A model generated the notes under the pieces. That model saw nothing but the letters and a program-made list of their open reading frames with translations, was not told the DNA's origin and ran no database searches. This document shows positions 8,244 to 16,159 of a stretch of 64,000 nt of DNA, one piece after another; the stretch's first letter is position 1; every line of letters starts with the position of its first letter. The stretch is from Arthrobacter horti (GTDB lineage: Bacteria > Actinomycetota > Actinomycetes > Actinomycetales > Micrococcaceae). The stretch lies in contig NZ_JAVALS010000002.1 of NCBI RefSeq assembly GCF_030731045.1, forward strand, positions 310,001 to 374,000, in the 5' to 3' direction. The position numbers and the translations under genes are program-made.

Positions 8244-9419
8244 ATGACGGAACGAGACCTGCCTTCCGCCGATTTCTACGGCGTCGAGGACCTGCTCAGC
8301 GCCCGCGAACGTGCCAAGCTCGCCGAAGTGCGCGACTTCCTGGCGGCGGAGGTCCGGCCGTACGCCGCCGAATGGTGGGACCGGGCGGAGTTCCCGTTCC
8401 ACCTGCTGCCGAAGCTCGCGGCGCTGGAGATCGGTACCCCTACGCGGAGGGGCTACAGCCACCTGTTCATGGGCCTGCTCATCGCCGAACTGAGCCGGGC
8501 GGACGTCTCCATCGCCACCTTCTTCATGGTCCATCACGACCTCTTCGTGGAGTCGCTGCACCGCTTCGGCTCTGCGGAGCAGCGCGCCCGTCTGCTCGAC
8601 GACGCGGCCTCCCTCCGCACCACGGGCGCCTTCGCGCTGACCGAACCGCAGCACGGATCGGATGTGGCGCGCGGCCTGGAGACCACGGCGGTCCGCCATG
8701 GCGATGAATGGGTCCTCAACGGCTCCAAGCGCTGGATCGGCAACGGGACGTTCTGCGACCACATGCTCCTCTGGGCCAGGGATGAGACACCCGGTGCCCG
8801 GGGTGCGGTCCGCGGTTTCATCGTGGACGGGCATCTGCCGGGCCTCAAACGCACTCGGATCGAGGGGAAGACGGCCCTGCGCACGGTGCAGAACGCGGAT
8901 ATCGAATTGATCGACGTCCGCGTGGCCGAGGAGGACCGCTTCGCCGGCATCTCCAGCTTCGCGGACACCAATGAGCTGCTGCGAGGCTCCCGCGCCCTGG
9001 TGGCGTGGCAGGCCGTGGGGCAGCAGCTCGCGGCGTTCGATGTGGCCCGGGGCTACGCCGTGGAGCGCGAGCAGTTCGGCAAGCCGATCGCGTCCTTCCA
9101 GCTGGTGCAGGACCGGCTGGTGAAGATCCTGGGCAATGCCGTCTCCGGGGCCACCATGATGACCCGGATCGCACAGCTGGAGGAGACCGGCGCCGCGGAC
9201 ATGGCGCAGGTGGCGCTGGCGAAGGCGCACATCTCCGCGGCCATGCGCGAATCGGTGGGGCACGCACGTGCCGTGCTGGGCGGCAACGGGATCGTCACCG
9301 GGTACGGGGCGGCCAAGGTGTTCGCCGACGCGGAGGCCATCTACACCTATGAGGGCAGCTACGAGGTCAACACCCTCATCGTGGGCCGCCGCGTCACCGG
9401 GGTGTCCGCCATCCATTGA
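8244..9419 (+). CDS. Acyl-CoA dehydrogenase (glutaryl-CoA dehydrogenase-like)
   Basis: FAD enzyme of 391 residues introducing a C2-C3 double bond in an acyl-CoA. N-terminal helical domain, middle beta domain with TGAFALTEPQHGSDVA and WVLNGSKRWIGNGTF, and C-terminal helical domain with AVEREQFGKPIASFQLVQD are all in order. The C-terminal segment IYTYEGSYEVNTLIVGR places the catalytic Glu in the YEG context typical of glutaryl-CoA dehydrogenase-like members. It stands alone, so the substrate cannot be read from context. Start ATG at 8244; divergent from the kinase gene across 203 bases in which I see no further gene. Confidence 0.9.
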   Translation: MTERDLPSADFYGVEDLLSARERAKLAEVRDFLAAEVRPYAAEWWDRAEFPFHLLPKLAALEIGTPTRRGYSHLFMGLLIAELSRADVSIATFFMVHHDLFVESLHRFGSAEQRARLLDDAASLRTTGAFALTEPQHGSDVARGLETTAVRHGDEWVLNGSKRWIGNGTFCDHMLLWARDETPGARGAVRGFIVDGHLPGLKRTRIEGKTALRTVQNADIELIDVRVAEEDRFAGISSFADTNELLRGSRALVAWQAVGQQLAAFDVARGYAVEREQFGKPIASFQLVQDRLVKILGNAVSGATMMTRIAQLEETGAADMAQVALAKAHISAAMRESVGHARAVLGGNGIVTGYGAAKVFADAEAIYTYEGSYEVNTLIVGRRVTGVSAIH

Positions 9420-9454
9420 GCGGGCGGCCCGAAGAAGCCTGAGCCGTAGGACGA

Positions 9455-10321
9455 TCAGCGAGGGATCCGCTCCCCGGCCTCCACCGCCACCGGAAGGGCG
9501 TTGCCCGGAACCGGTGCGGGGCAGGTGCCGAAGTCGGTGAAGGCGCTCGGATAGTTGATGGCGCGGTTGAAGTCCAGGATCACGGTACCGTCAGGGCGTG
9601 GGCGGGCGGTTTCCAGCTTCCGCCACTCGTCCGTGCTCACGCCGTTGCTGGCGTCATGGAAGGTGATCACCAGGGCGCCCAGCTTCTCCTCCTCGGCCTG
9701 CAGACGGTACTCCGTGTCTGCGCCGGGCAGAGTGAACACCAACTCGCCGCTGGAGACGTGTGTGCCGTCCACCAGGGGGTTCGCGGTGCGGATGGGCACG
9801 GGACGCGGCTCGGCGAAGGGCTCATACCGGGCAGTCACCACCAGTTCCGGCCGGTAGTCGAACACCGGCACCCCGGAGAATCCGGTGAACACGGGGGAGC
9901 CGTCGTCGCGGGTGCGGACGGCGTACCGCCCGCCGCGCACGGCGAGCTCCACCAGGACCTGCCGGCCGTCCTCCCCGCCGTACTGCACCCACATGAGTGA
10001 CTCCTCATCGGCCAGCCGGGCGTTCAGGCGGCCGACGGCGGGTGCCGGCCGTCCGCCGTCGGACACTCCGTCACCTGACACTCCGTCGCCGGACGCGAGG
10101 CTGAGACCGTCCTCCGCGGCCGCCTCGACGAAGGCGCGCTCGCCGTCCGTCCACCACAGGCCCGGCACGCCGTCGAGGGCGGCCGGGGAGTCCGGGAGCC
10201 ACTGCAGGGAAGTCAGGGTCAGCCAGCCGTGCGGGGATGCCAAGGCGGCGTCGCGATTGCTGCGGAAGCGCTGCCAGCGCGCCAGCTGGGGGTCGCGTGC
10301 GGGAACGGGGGCAGAGACCAT
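9455..10321 (-). CDS. DUF1684 domain protein
   Basis: Predicted cytosolic protein of 288 residues matching the DUF1684 pattern: N-terminal RWQRFRSNRDAALASPHGWLTLTSLQWL, central FTGFSGVPVFDYRPEL, and C-terminal LDFNRAINYPSAFTDFGTCPAP. The biochemical role of the family is unknown to me. The start is the ATG at 10321, preceded by GGAGGAGCC; a longer frame to 10444 is GC-rich noise without a ribosome site. It converges on the acyl-CoA dehydrogenase gene 35 bases away. Confidence 0.85.
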   Translation of the reverse strand: MVSAPVPARDPQLARWQRFRSNRDAALASPHGWLTLTSLQWLPDSPAALDGVPGLWWTDGERAFVEAAAEDGLSLASGDGVSGDGVSDGGRPAPAVGRLNARLADEESLMWVQYGGEDGRQVLVELAVRGGRYAVRTRDDGSPVFTGFSGVPVFDYRPELVVTARYEPFAEPRPVPIRTANPLVDGTHVSSGELVFTLPGADTEYRLQAEEEKLGALVITFHDASNGVSTDEWRKLETARPRPDGTVILDFNRAINYPSAFTDFGTCPAPVPGNALPVAVEAGERIPR

Positions 10322-10426
10322 GGCTCCTCCTATTGGTCGAGAACTCACTGTTCCCCAACCATGGCCTCGGCGTCGCCATTCCCGCACGCGTTCGCGCCCG
10401 GCGTGGACCCGGACGCGAAAGTGGGC

Positions 10427-10450
10427 GGCGCCGTGGCAGGCCACGGCGCC
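10427..10450 (-). terminator. Hairpin downstream of GGDEF-like gene
   Basis: Perfect ten-base stem GGCGCCGTGG / CCACGGCGCC with a CAGG loop, about 80 bases past the stop of the gene at 10530-11282. No T-run follows on the minus strand, so it may be a Rho-assisted or GC-only terminator. Confidence 0.4.
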
Positions 10451-10529
10451 GGCTCCGGAGCGATGGGGGCGTGCCCCGGAGACTCCCGATGAATAGGTGT
10501 CCGCATTCCGGAATCGTGACGCGGCTTTT

Positions 10530-11282
10530 TCAGCTTTTTTCCGCGGCCACGGCTGAAACCGTGAGAAGGACCGGATTCAGGGTCCCGGAGCGGAGGGACT
10601 CCAGCGCATCACGGCACGCCTCCAGCCGCTGCCGCGACCCCGGGAGGTCCGGCAGCAGCGCCGCCACCATGCCTCCGGTGTGCGCCGCGCAGACGTCCGC
10701 GCCCAGGGTGGCCGTGATGCAGCTTCCGAGATCGGCCAGGAGGGCCCAGCTCAAGCGCGCCTCCGTGGCGGAACTCCTCACGCGATAGCTGAATCTGGCC
10801 TGCAGGAAGCCTGCCTCGCACTGCTCGGGCGAGGCGAGGATCTCGCGGAGCCGGTGTTCGAAATGGGTCATCGAGTGAAGCCCGGTGGCGGTGTCCAGGC
10901 ATCCGAGGCCGGGCTGCTCCTGGCCGGCCATGGCCCAGGCCTCGGCGAGTGCCGCGACGGCGTCCAGATCGGCCCTGCGGCACGCCGTTCCGTAGAGGGC
11001 GTCCAGGTCCGCCAGGGCTTCCCGGAGGCCGACGCCGGCCTCCGCCCTCGCCTGCCCCAGCTCGGCGGCTGTGGCGGCGGACAGGGAACCGTTGTGGCTG
11101 AACTCCCGCACCGCAGCTTCGATGGGCGCAAGGCACCAGTCCGCCGGGTGACGCCAGCCGGCCGCGAGACTGGCGGCCTGCCAGGAATCCGCCAGGCCGC
11201 CCCAGGGCACGGCGGCGCCCTTGGCTCTCCCGGGTTCCCTCGCAGCGTCCTTCACGTAAAATTGAGTGTGCCGACATGGCAT
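10530..11282 (-). CDS. Uncharacterised protein with degenerate GGDEF-like segment
   Basis: About 250 residues, GC-rich and coding-like. The N-terminal 130 residues are helical and Ala-rich. From about residue 135 the stretch LDTATGLHSMTHFEHRLREIL resembles the opening of GGDEF domains (D-x-LTGL-x-N-R-x-x-F), followed by a beta/alpha pattern, but the GGDEF signature loop is absent, so cyclase activity is unlikely. The start is uncertain: ATG at 11282 lacks a close Shine-Dalgarno site, and downstream GTG codons are possible. It is divergent from the sigma-factor gene with about 95 bases between them. Function unknown. Confidence 0.6.
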   Translation of the reverse strand: MPCRHTQFYVKDAAREPGRAKGAAVPWGGLADSWQAASLAAGWRHPADWCLAPIEAAVREFSHNGSLSAATAAELGQARAEAGVGLREALADLDALYGTACRRADLDAVAALAEAWAMAGQEQPGLGCLDTATGLHSMTHFEHRLREILASPEQCEAGFLQARFSYRVRSSATEARLSWALLADLGSCITATLGADVCAAHTGGMVAALLPDLPGSRQRLEACRDALESLRSGTLNPVLLTVSAVAAEKS

Positions 11283-11376
11283 TTCATGACGTGGGATCCT
11301 CAAAGAGGTGAGAAACGTCACCGGGCCGGGAATGGGAGGCTTCCCGGCACGATATTCGGACCTGAGGGGGACAGGG

Positions 11377-12885
11377 GTGTCTGACGACACTTTGATGAGC
11401 GACGGCGAGCTGTGCGGGCTCGTCCGTGAAGGCGATCAGGACGCGTTCGGCGTCCTCTACTCCCGCCATGCCCCTTTGGCGTTCGCCATCGCGCGGCAGA
11501 GCGTGGACAGCTTCGACGACGCCGATGACGTGGTGGCGGACGCATTCCACGCTGTCCTGGACAAACTCCGGGCCGGTGACGGTCCGGACACCTTCTTCCG
11601 CGCCTACCTTCTCCAGGTGGTGCGCCGCACCGCCTACGCGCGCAACAGGAGTGCCGGGCGTGCCTTGCCCACGTCCGACGACTGGATCCTGGACGGGGTG
11701 GAGGCCTTCGAAGACCCCGCTCTGAACGAGTTCGAGAATCAGGCCGCCGCCCGGGCCTTCCGCTCCCTTCCGGAGCGCTGGCAGGAGGTGCTCTGGTACC
11801 TGGACGTGGAGGGGCAGAAGCCCGCCGCCGTCGCCCCGGTCATGGGACTCTCCGCGAACGCCGTCTCCGCGCTCGCGGTCCGGGCACGGGACGCCCTGCG
11901 CCGGGAATACCTGCAGGCGCACGTGTCCGACGACGTCCCGGAGCGCTGCCGTCCCTACCGCGACAAGCTCGGGGCGTATGCCCGGCACAGCCTGTCCCGC
12001 GGCGCGGAGCGGAAGGTCCGTGTGCACCTGGACGAGTGCCCGAAGTGTACCGCCATCCTGGTGGAGCTGGGCGACATCGGCTCCACCATGAAGGCGGCGC
12101 TGCTGCCGCTGATCATCGGGGTGGGGCCGGTCGCCTGGTGGCTCAGCCCGGCCGGTCAGGGCGCCGTGGCGGCATCCCTCACGGGTGTGCATGGCCTGGT
12201 GGCGGGTGCTGCTGGTGTTGCCGGTGCCGGTGCGGCGAGTGGGGCGGGAGCAGGAGCAAGCGCAGGCGCGAGTGCGAGTGCGGCGGCTGCCGGCACGACG
12301 GCGGGGACCAGCACGCTGGGCATCGCGGCGGCGGTGACGGCCGCCGTCGTCGCCGTCGGCCTGGTGATCGTGCCCGCCATCGCCGCAAGCTGGCAGCAGC
12401 AGACGCCGCCCACCGCGGCGCCCGCCAGCACGGCACCTGAAGAACAGGCCGTGGCGCAGACGCCCACCGTGCGGGTGACCGCGGCGTCGGCCACCCCGGG
12501 CGCGGCGCCGTCCAGCACACCGTCCGCCTCGCCGTCGGGCATTCCGGTGGTACTGGTGCAGCCTCCGCTGCTGGCGCCGGCCCTGCCGACGCTGTGGGAT
12601 CGTGTGATCAGCCCTCCGGCCCCGGCGACGCCCGTCATCGCCCCGTCGTCGCCGGGCACCGCCACTCCGGGGCACACCGTGACGGCCGGCCCGGGCGGGA
12701 CGCCGACGGAGACCCCGAGCGGGACACCCACCCCGACGGTGACAGCCACCACGACGCCGGCGCCGACGTTCACCCCGTCCCCGAGCACCACCCCGCCCGG
12801 ATGGTGCCAGCCGTGGTGGGCTCACCCTGAGTGCTGGCTGACCGGGAGTCCGACGCCGACGGGCTCACCTTCCCCTGTCAACTGA
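11377..12885 (+). CDS. ECF sigma factor fused to zinc-finger and membrane tail
   Basis: About 502 residues. Residues 1-190 form an ECF sigma factor: region 2 (DAFGVLYSRHAPLAFAIARQ, DADDVVADAF) and region 4 (SLPERWQEVLWYLDVEGQKP followed by an HTH). Residues about 210-235 hold an anti-sigma zinc-finger pattern (VRVHLDECPKCTAIL). Hydrophobic stretches follow (about 238-255 and 310-335), separated by a Gly/Ala/Ser low-complexity run, and the last 160 residues are a Thr/Pro/Ser-rich outer tail ending in a Trp/Cys segment (WCQPWWAHPECWL). Sigma, inhibitor and membrane anchor are thus one chain. Start is GTG at 11377, five bases after GAGGGGGA; ATG at 11395 is possible. Regulon unknown. Confidence 0.88.
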   Translation: MSDDTLMSDGELCGLVREGDQDAFGVLYSRHAPLAFAIARQSVDSFDDADDVVADAFHAVLDKLRAGDGPDTFFRAYLLQVVRRTAYARNRSAGRALPTSDDWILDGVEAFEDPALNEFENQAAARAFRSLPERWQEVLWYLDVEGQKPAAVAPVMGLSANAVSALAVRARDALRREYLQAHVSDDVPERCRPYRDKLGAYARHSLSRGAERKVRVHLDECPKCTAILVELGDIGSTMKAALLPLIIGVGPVAWWLSPAGQGAVAASLTGVHGLVAGAAGVAGAGAASGAGAGASAGASASAAAAGTTAGTSTLGIAAAVTAAVVAVGLVIVPAIAASWQQQTPPTAAPASTAPEEQAVAQTPTVRVTAASATPGAAPSSTPSASPSGIPVVLVQPPLLAPALPTLWDRVISPPAPATPVIAPSSPGTATPGHTVTAGPGGTPTETPSGTPTPTVTATTTPAPTFTPSPSTTPPGWCQPWWAHPECWLTGSPTPTGSPSPVN

Positions 12886-13002
12886 TCCACGGAACTGTCA
12901 GACGCTTCACACCGGAAACCGCGTCAGGATGGATGTGTGGCCGCCACTGACTTTGCGGCGGCCCACGGTGGGACGCCCGCAGAGCGAGAAACGTGGTGAG
13001 GC

Positions 13003-13977
13003 ATGGACTTCAGCGATCGGAGGCCGTCCGGCACGTCCCCGTGGGAGCCGATGGCACACAACATCTGCCAGGACTGCAATCCGCCGTGCGTTCTCACGCG
13101 CCTGGTCCCGTGCCAGGATCTGGCCATGTGGGACTGGGCGTCACATCCCGGGAAGTCCGCGCAGCGGCCCAGCCGGGGCACCGCCCTCATGCTGCGGGAC
13201 CGGTACCTCAGGCTCAACGCCCTGGACGAACACGGGCTGCCGGTCACCGGGTTCGCACTCCCCACGGAATTCGCCTCCCCCGGGGAAGCGGCACAGGCGC
13301 TGGATGGGCCTTTCGTGGCCCGCCCACGCGCCGAACGGCGCGTTCAGGAATTGCCTGATCTGCACTTCGACGACGACGATGCGCTTGCCGCGAGCCGTTG
13401 GCGGGGCCTGGACCATCGCTGGCTGCTCCAGGCGGACAGGCCCGCTGCGGGACTGCAGTCCGTGGTCCAGCGGGGGCCGGGTGTGGACGGTGGGCTCCTG
13501 CGGTTCCACGGCGGGGTGCCGCAGGACGGACTCCATGGTTCGGCCGCACGCCGGATTCCGGGCCCGTGCCCGCCGGAGGTCGCGTCCCTGGTGGAGGCCG
13601 TGGTGGACGCCCTCGGTGTGACCGGGGCCGCGGTGGTGGTTCTCAGCTCCGGCGCGGGCCGGGGCACCGAGGTGGTGGACGTCCACGCCCATCTCGGGTT
13701 CCACTGCGTGGACTCGGAGAGATTCCCGGCCGCGATGGAGGGCGCCCGGCCACCGGGCGTCGAAGAGCTGCGGGATGCCGGGAGCCCGGGCTGGCTGCGC
13801 ACGCCGTTCCCCGAGGACCCCGGCTTTGCCCCGCCTGATCCGTGGAGCCGCACTGAGGAGGGCCATCCCTCCGGGAGGGCCTCGACGACGGCGACGACGG
13901 CGAGCGCGACGGCGCCGGCGAACGCGCCGGCGAGCGCCCTGAGGCTCTTCGGCAGGACCTTCGCTCGGAGGGGATGA
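13003..13977 (+). CDS. Degenerate ATP-grasp-like protein
   Basis: Predicted protein of 324 residues lying before a clear ATP-grasp gene. Its N-terminus is Cys-rich (NICQDCNPPCVLTRLVPCQD). The C-terminal half follows the order of the downstream enzyme: QSVVQRGPGV, a segment VASLVEAVVDALGVTGAAVV and VDVHAHLGFHCVDSERF, which lines up with VLEVNARFGANSASAP of the neighbour. The catalytic Glu-x-Asn-x-Arg is replaced by Asp-x-His-x-His, and the N-terminal ATP-binding region is not recognisable. It is probably a divergent, perhaps non-catalytic, paralogue. Start chosen at ATG 13003; ATG 13051 with GGGAG upstream is a good alternative. Confidence 0.6.
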   Translation: MDFSDRRPSGTSPWEPMAHNICQDCNPPCVLTRLVPCQDLAMWDWASHPGKSAQRPSRGTALMLRDRYLRLNALDEHGLPVTGFALPTEFASPGEAAQALDGPFVARPRAERRVQELPDLHFDDDDALAASRWRGLDHRWLLQADRPAAGLQSVVQRGPGVDGGLLRFHGGVPQDGLHGSAARRIPGPCPPEVASLVEAVVDALGVTGAAVVVLSSGAGRGTEVVDVHAHLGFHCVDSERFPAAMEGARPPGVEELRDAGSPGWLRTPFPEDPGFAPPDPWSRTEEGHPSGRASTTATTASATAPANAPASALRLFGRTFARRG

Positions 13978-14058
13978 GCAGGATTCCGGCCGATGACGGC
14001 CGGGGGGGAAGACGCGGGGCGGGGACGGATTCCCCGCCTCTGATGAGGAAGGACATAC

Positions 14059-14958
14059 GTGGTGCGGGTACTGGTGACCGGGATCGGAGGGCCGGCGGGA
14101 TCGTCGCTGGCCCGCCAGCTGAGGGCTCAAGGGCATTGGGTGGGAGGCGTGGACATGGATCCCGCCGCGGCCGCTTTCGGCGATCACTTCGCGCAGGTTC
14201 CCGGGGCGGGTGATCCCGGCTACCTGGGGATCCTGAAGACTCTGGCGGCCGAGTGGGGCTGCGAGCTTCTGATCCCCACGGTGAGCGACGAACTCGTGGC
14301 GGTGGCGGCCTCCGCGGACATCCTGGGGATTCCCGTCCTGGTGGGCCCGGCGGACGCCGTTCACACCGCGAACGACAAGTACCTGACCATGCAGGCCCTC
14401 GCGGCGGCGGGTGTCCCCGTCCCGGGCTACGGGCTGCCGGACGGGTTCGCCTCGGCACAGGAGGCCCACGCGAGCCTGGGCCATGAGCTTGTGGCCAAGC
14501 CCCGCGTATCCCGCGGCGGCCGGGGGGTTCATGTCCTGGAGGCCGCCCGTGCGGGCGAGGAGGACGCCGTGGCGTTCTGGGACTCCCTGGACGAGTCCTG
14601 GATCCTTCAGACGTTCGCGCCGGGCGTGGAGTACGCTCCCGTGGTCTTCGCCGCGGAGCCCGGTGAGCCCGCCTTCATCGCGGTCCTGGAGAAGACGGAA
14701 CTGAAGGAAGGCCGGGTGGGCAATGCCGTGTCGGTGAGGCCGGTGGATGCCCCGGACGTGGCGGATCTTGCCGGTGCGGTGGTCGCCGCCCTGGGGCTCA
14801 GCGGCCCGGTGGACATGGACGTGCGCCGCCTGGAGGACGGGACCCCGGTGGTCCTGGAGGTCAACGCGAGATTCGGGGCGAACAGCGCCTCGGCCCCGGG
14901 TCTCCTGGAAGCCGTTCTGACGAGCATCGGGCCTGCGGTGGACAGCCCGCTCGTCTGA
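14059..14958 (+). CDS. ATP-grasp enzyme (carbamoyl-phosphate-synthase-like)
   Basis: About 299 residues. An N-terminal pre-ATP-grasp Rossmann part (VRVLVTGIGGPAGSSLARQL) is followed by the ATP-grasp fold: NDKYLTMQALAAAGVPVPGY, the lysine strand HELVAKPRVSRGGRGVHVL, WILQTFAPGVEYAPVV, and VVLEVNARFGANSASAP with the Mg-binding Glu and Asn. Such enzymes ligate a carboxylate to an amine via an acyl-phosphate. Substrate unknown; related proteins occur in polysaccharide and peptide-tailoring loci. GTG start at 14059 follows GAGGAAGGA. Stop is followed by a strong hairpin. Probably co-transcribed with the degenerate paralogue upstream. Confidence 0.83.
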   Translation: MVRVLVTGIGGPAGSSLARQLRAQGHWVGGVDMDPAAAAFGDHFAQVPGAGDPGYLGILKTLAAEWGCELLIPTVSDELVAVAASADILGIPVLVGPADAVHTANDKYLTMQALAAAGVPVPGYGLPDGFASAQEAHASLGHELVAKPRVSRGGRGVHVLEAARAGEEDAVAFWDSLDESWILQTFAPGVEYAPVVFAAEPGEPAFIAVLEKTELKEGRVGNAVSVRPVDAPDVADLAGAVVAALGLSGPVDMDVRRLEDGTPVVLEVNARFGANSASAPGLLEAVLTSIGPAVDSPLV

Positions 14959-14959
14959 G

Positions 14960-14983
14960 CCGGGTCCGGTTCCCCGGACCCGG
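14960..14983 (+). terminator. GC-rich hairpin terminator after ATP-grasp gene
   Basis: Ten-base stem CCGGGTCCGG / CCGGACCCGG with a four-base loop starting one base after the ATP-grasp stop codon. No long T-run follows. It separates that unit from the leader RNA at 15021. Confidence 0.6.
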
Positions 14984-15020
14984 CGAGGGAATATTACCGA
15001 ACGGTAGTTGTCTGATCATC

Positions 15021-15191
15021 TATCATGGAAGTAACCCTGAAACTGTTCTCACATCGATGGACTAATCGTCCTGATGCTGAGTGGTTCAGGGCTGCCCGGC
15101 CTAGGAAACCGGGTTCACCGGCCGTTCCTGTCCCAGTGGAGCGGCATCATCGGACCTTGAACAGAAGCCCCGTGTGCGACGGGGCTGGTCC
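15021..15191 (+). promoter_or_regulatory. Structured leader RNA, copy 1
   Basis: Begins with a TATCAT -10-like box and runs to just before the AGGAGG of the first cassette. Visible hairpins: CCCTGAA/TTCAGGG closing a first domain; CCCGG-CCTAGGAAA-CCGGG (15095-15113); GCCGTTCC/GGAGCGGC (15121-15145); and GGACC/GGTCC (15152-15191) enclosing AGCCCCGT-GTGCG-ACGGGGCT. The last helix abuts the ribosome-binding site. The same series with compensating changes recurs at 18861-19030. A riboswitch-like or protein-bound leader is likely. I do not recognise the class, and the resemblance of its fragments to c-di-GMP, cobalamin or guanidine motifs is too weak to name one. Confidence 0.7.
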
Positions 15192-15210
15192 AGGAGGGGG
15201 GTAATGGGGC

Positions 15211-16125
15211 ATGTCTACTATGCTCCTGGCCGCAGCATTGGTCTTCGGCATCGTCGCGGCGGTTTTGGCACTCACACCAAAGGGAACCCGGTGGATCATC
15301 CGCCAGTTCCGTCACGCCCTGACGCTCAGGACGGTACTTCTGGCGGGAGCGGTCTCCATGGCAGCGCTCTCCGCCGCGGCGCTGATCCTGCCCGGGCATC
15401 CGCATGTGCTGTCCGATCTGGTGGTCATGGACGGCGGGCTGCTCGGCGGCCTCGGCGTGGCCGCATCGATCTTCCAGCGCAACAAGCATCCCTTCGCCAC
15501 CCCGCGCCGGGTCCTGGCGATCGGGGCGCACCCGGATGACCTGGAGCTGGCCTGCGGGGCCACGTTGGCGAAGCTGGCCGACGGCGGTCACCAGGTGAAG
15601 ACCCTGGTGATGAGCCGGGGCACGGTGGGCGGTGACGACCAGGTCAGGATCCTCGAGGCGCAGCGCGGCTCGTCCTTCCTCGGCAGCCGTGACACCACCG
15701 TGTTCGACTTCGAGGACACGCGCCTGGCTGACGCCAGCCAGGACATGGTCAACGCGATCGAACGTGAGATCCGGGACTTCAAGCCTGATGTGGTGCTGAC
15801 CCATTCCGTCAACGACTACCACCAGGACCACCTGGCGGTGCACCTGGCCACCATGCGGGCCGCACGTCAGCACTCGGCCATCCTGTGCTTCGAGAGCCCG
15901 TCCGTCACCAAGGACTTCACCCCGAGCTTCTACATCGACGTGGACGGCTATGTGGACGTCAAGGTGGAGGCCGTGGCGCTTCACCGCGATCAGGCGGGCA
16001 AGCCGTACATGACCTCCGAACGGGTCCGCGGGCAGATGGCGTTCCGTGGAGCCCAGGTGAAGAAGCCCGCGGCCGAGGGATTCGAGGCGGTCCGCCTTCT
16101 CGGTTCCGCGGTCGGTGACCTGTGA
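15211..16125 (+). CDS. Membrane-anchored PIG-L family deacetylase, copy 1
   Basis: About 304 residues. Two N-terminal hydrophobic segments (about 1-20 and 38-60) anchor the protein. The catalytic PIG-L/LmbE domain starts near residue 95 with the zinc motif AIGAHPDDLELACGATLAKL and has the third ligand in YHQDHLAVH. PIG-L enzymes remove the N-acetyl group from GlcNAc-type sugars. Next to a processive synthase it may deacetylate a lipid-linked or polymeric amino sugar; that role is inferred. Start ATG 15211 follows AGGAGGGGGG. It is the first gene behind the leader RNA and runs into the GT2 gene after a short gap. Confidence 0.9.
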   Translation: MSTMLLAAALVFGIVAAVLALTPKGTRWIIRQFRHALTLRTVLLAGAVSMAALSAAALILPGHPHVLSDLVVMDGGLLGGLGVAASIFQRNKHPFATPRRVLAIGAHPDDLELACGATLAKLADGGHQVKTLVMSRGTVGGDDQVRILEAQRGSSFLGSRDTTVFDFEDTRLADASQDMVNAIEREIRDFKPDVVLTHSVNDYHQDHLAVHLATMRAARQHSAILCFESPSVTKDFTPSFYIDVDGYVDVKVEAVALHRDQAGKPYMTSERVRGQMAFRGAQVKKPAAEGFEAVRLLGSAVGDL

Positions 16126-16159
16126 GCTCTGTGAGGCGGCCGGGACCGGGAGCGGATCG

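Noticed and set aside
12179-12791. Minus-strand ORFs opposite the sigma-factor tail
   Set aside because: Low-complexity mirror of the Ala/Gly/Thr/Pro-rich coding sequence, with no signals of its own.
15021-15191. Known riboswitch (c-di-GMP-I, cobalamin box or guanidine-I)
   Set aside because: CCGGCCTAGGAAACC and CTGGTCC recall parts of those motifs, but the required core sequences of each class are absent and the helix order differs.
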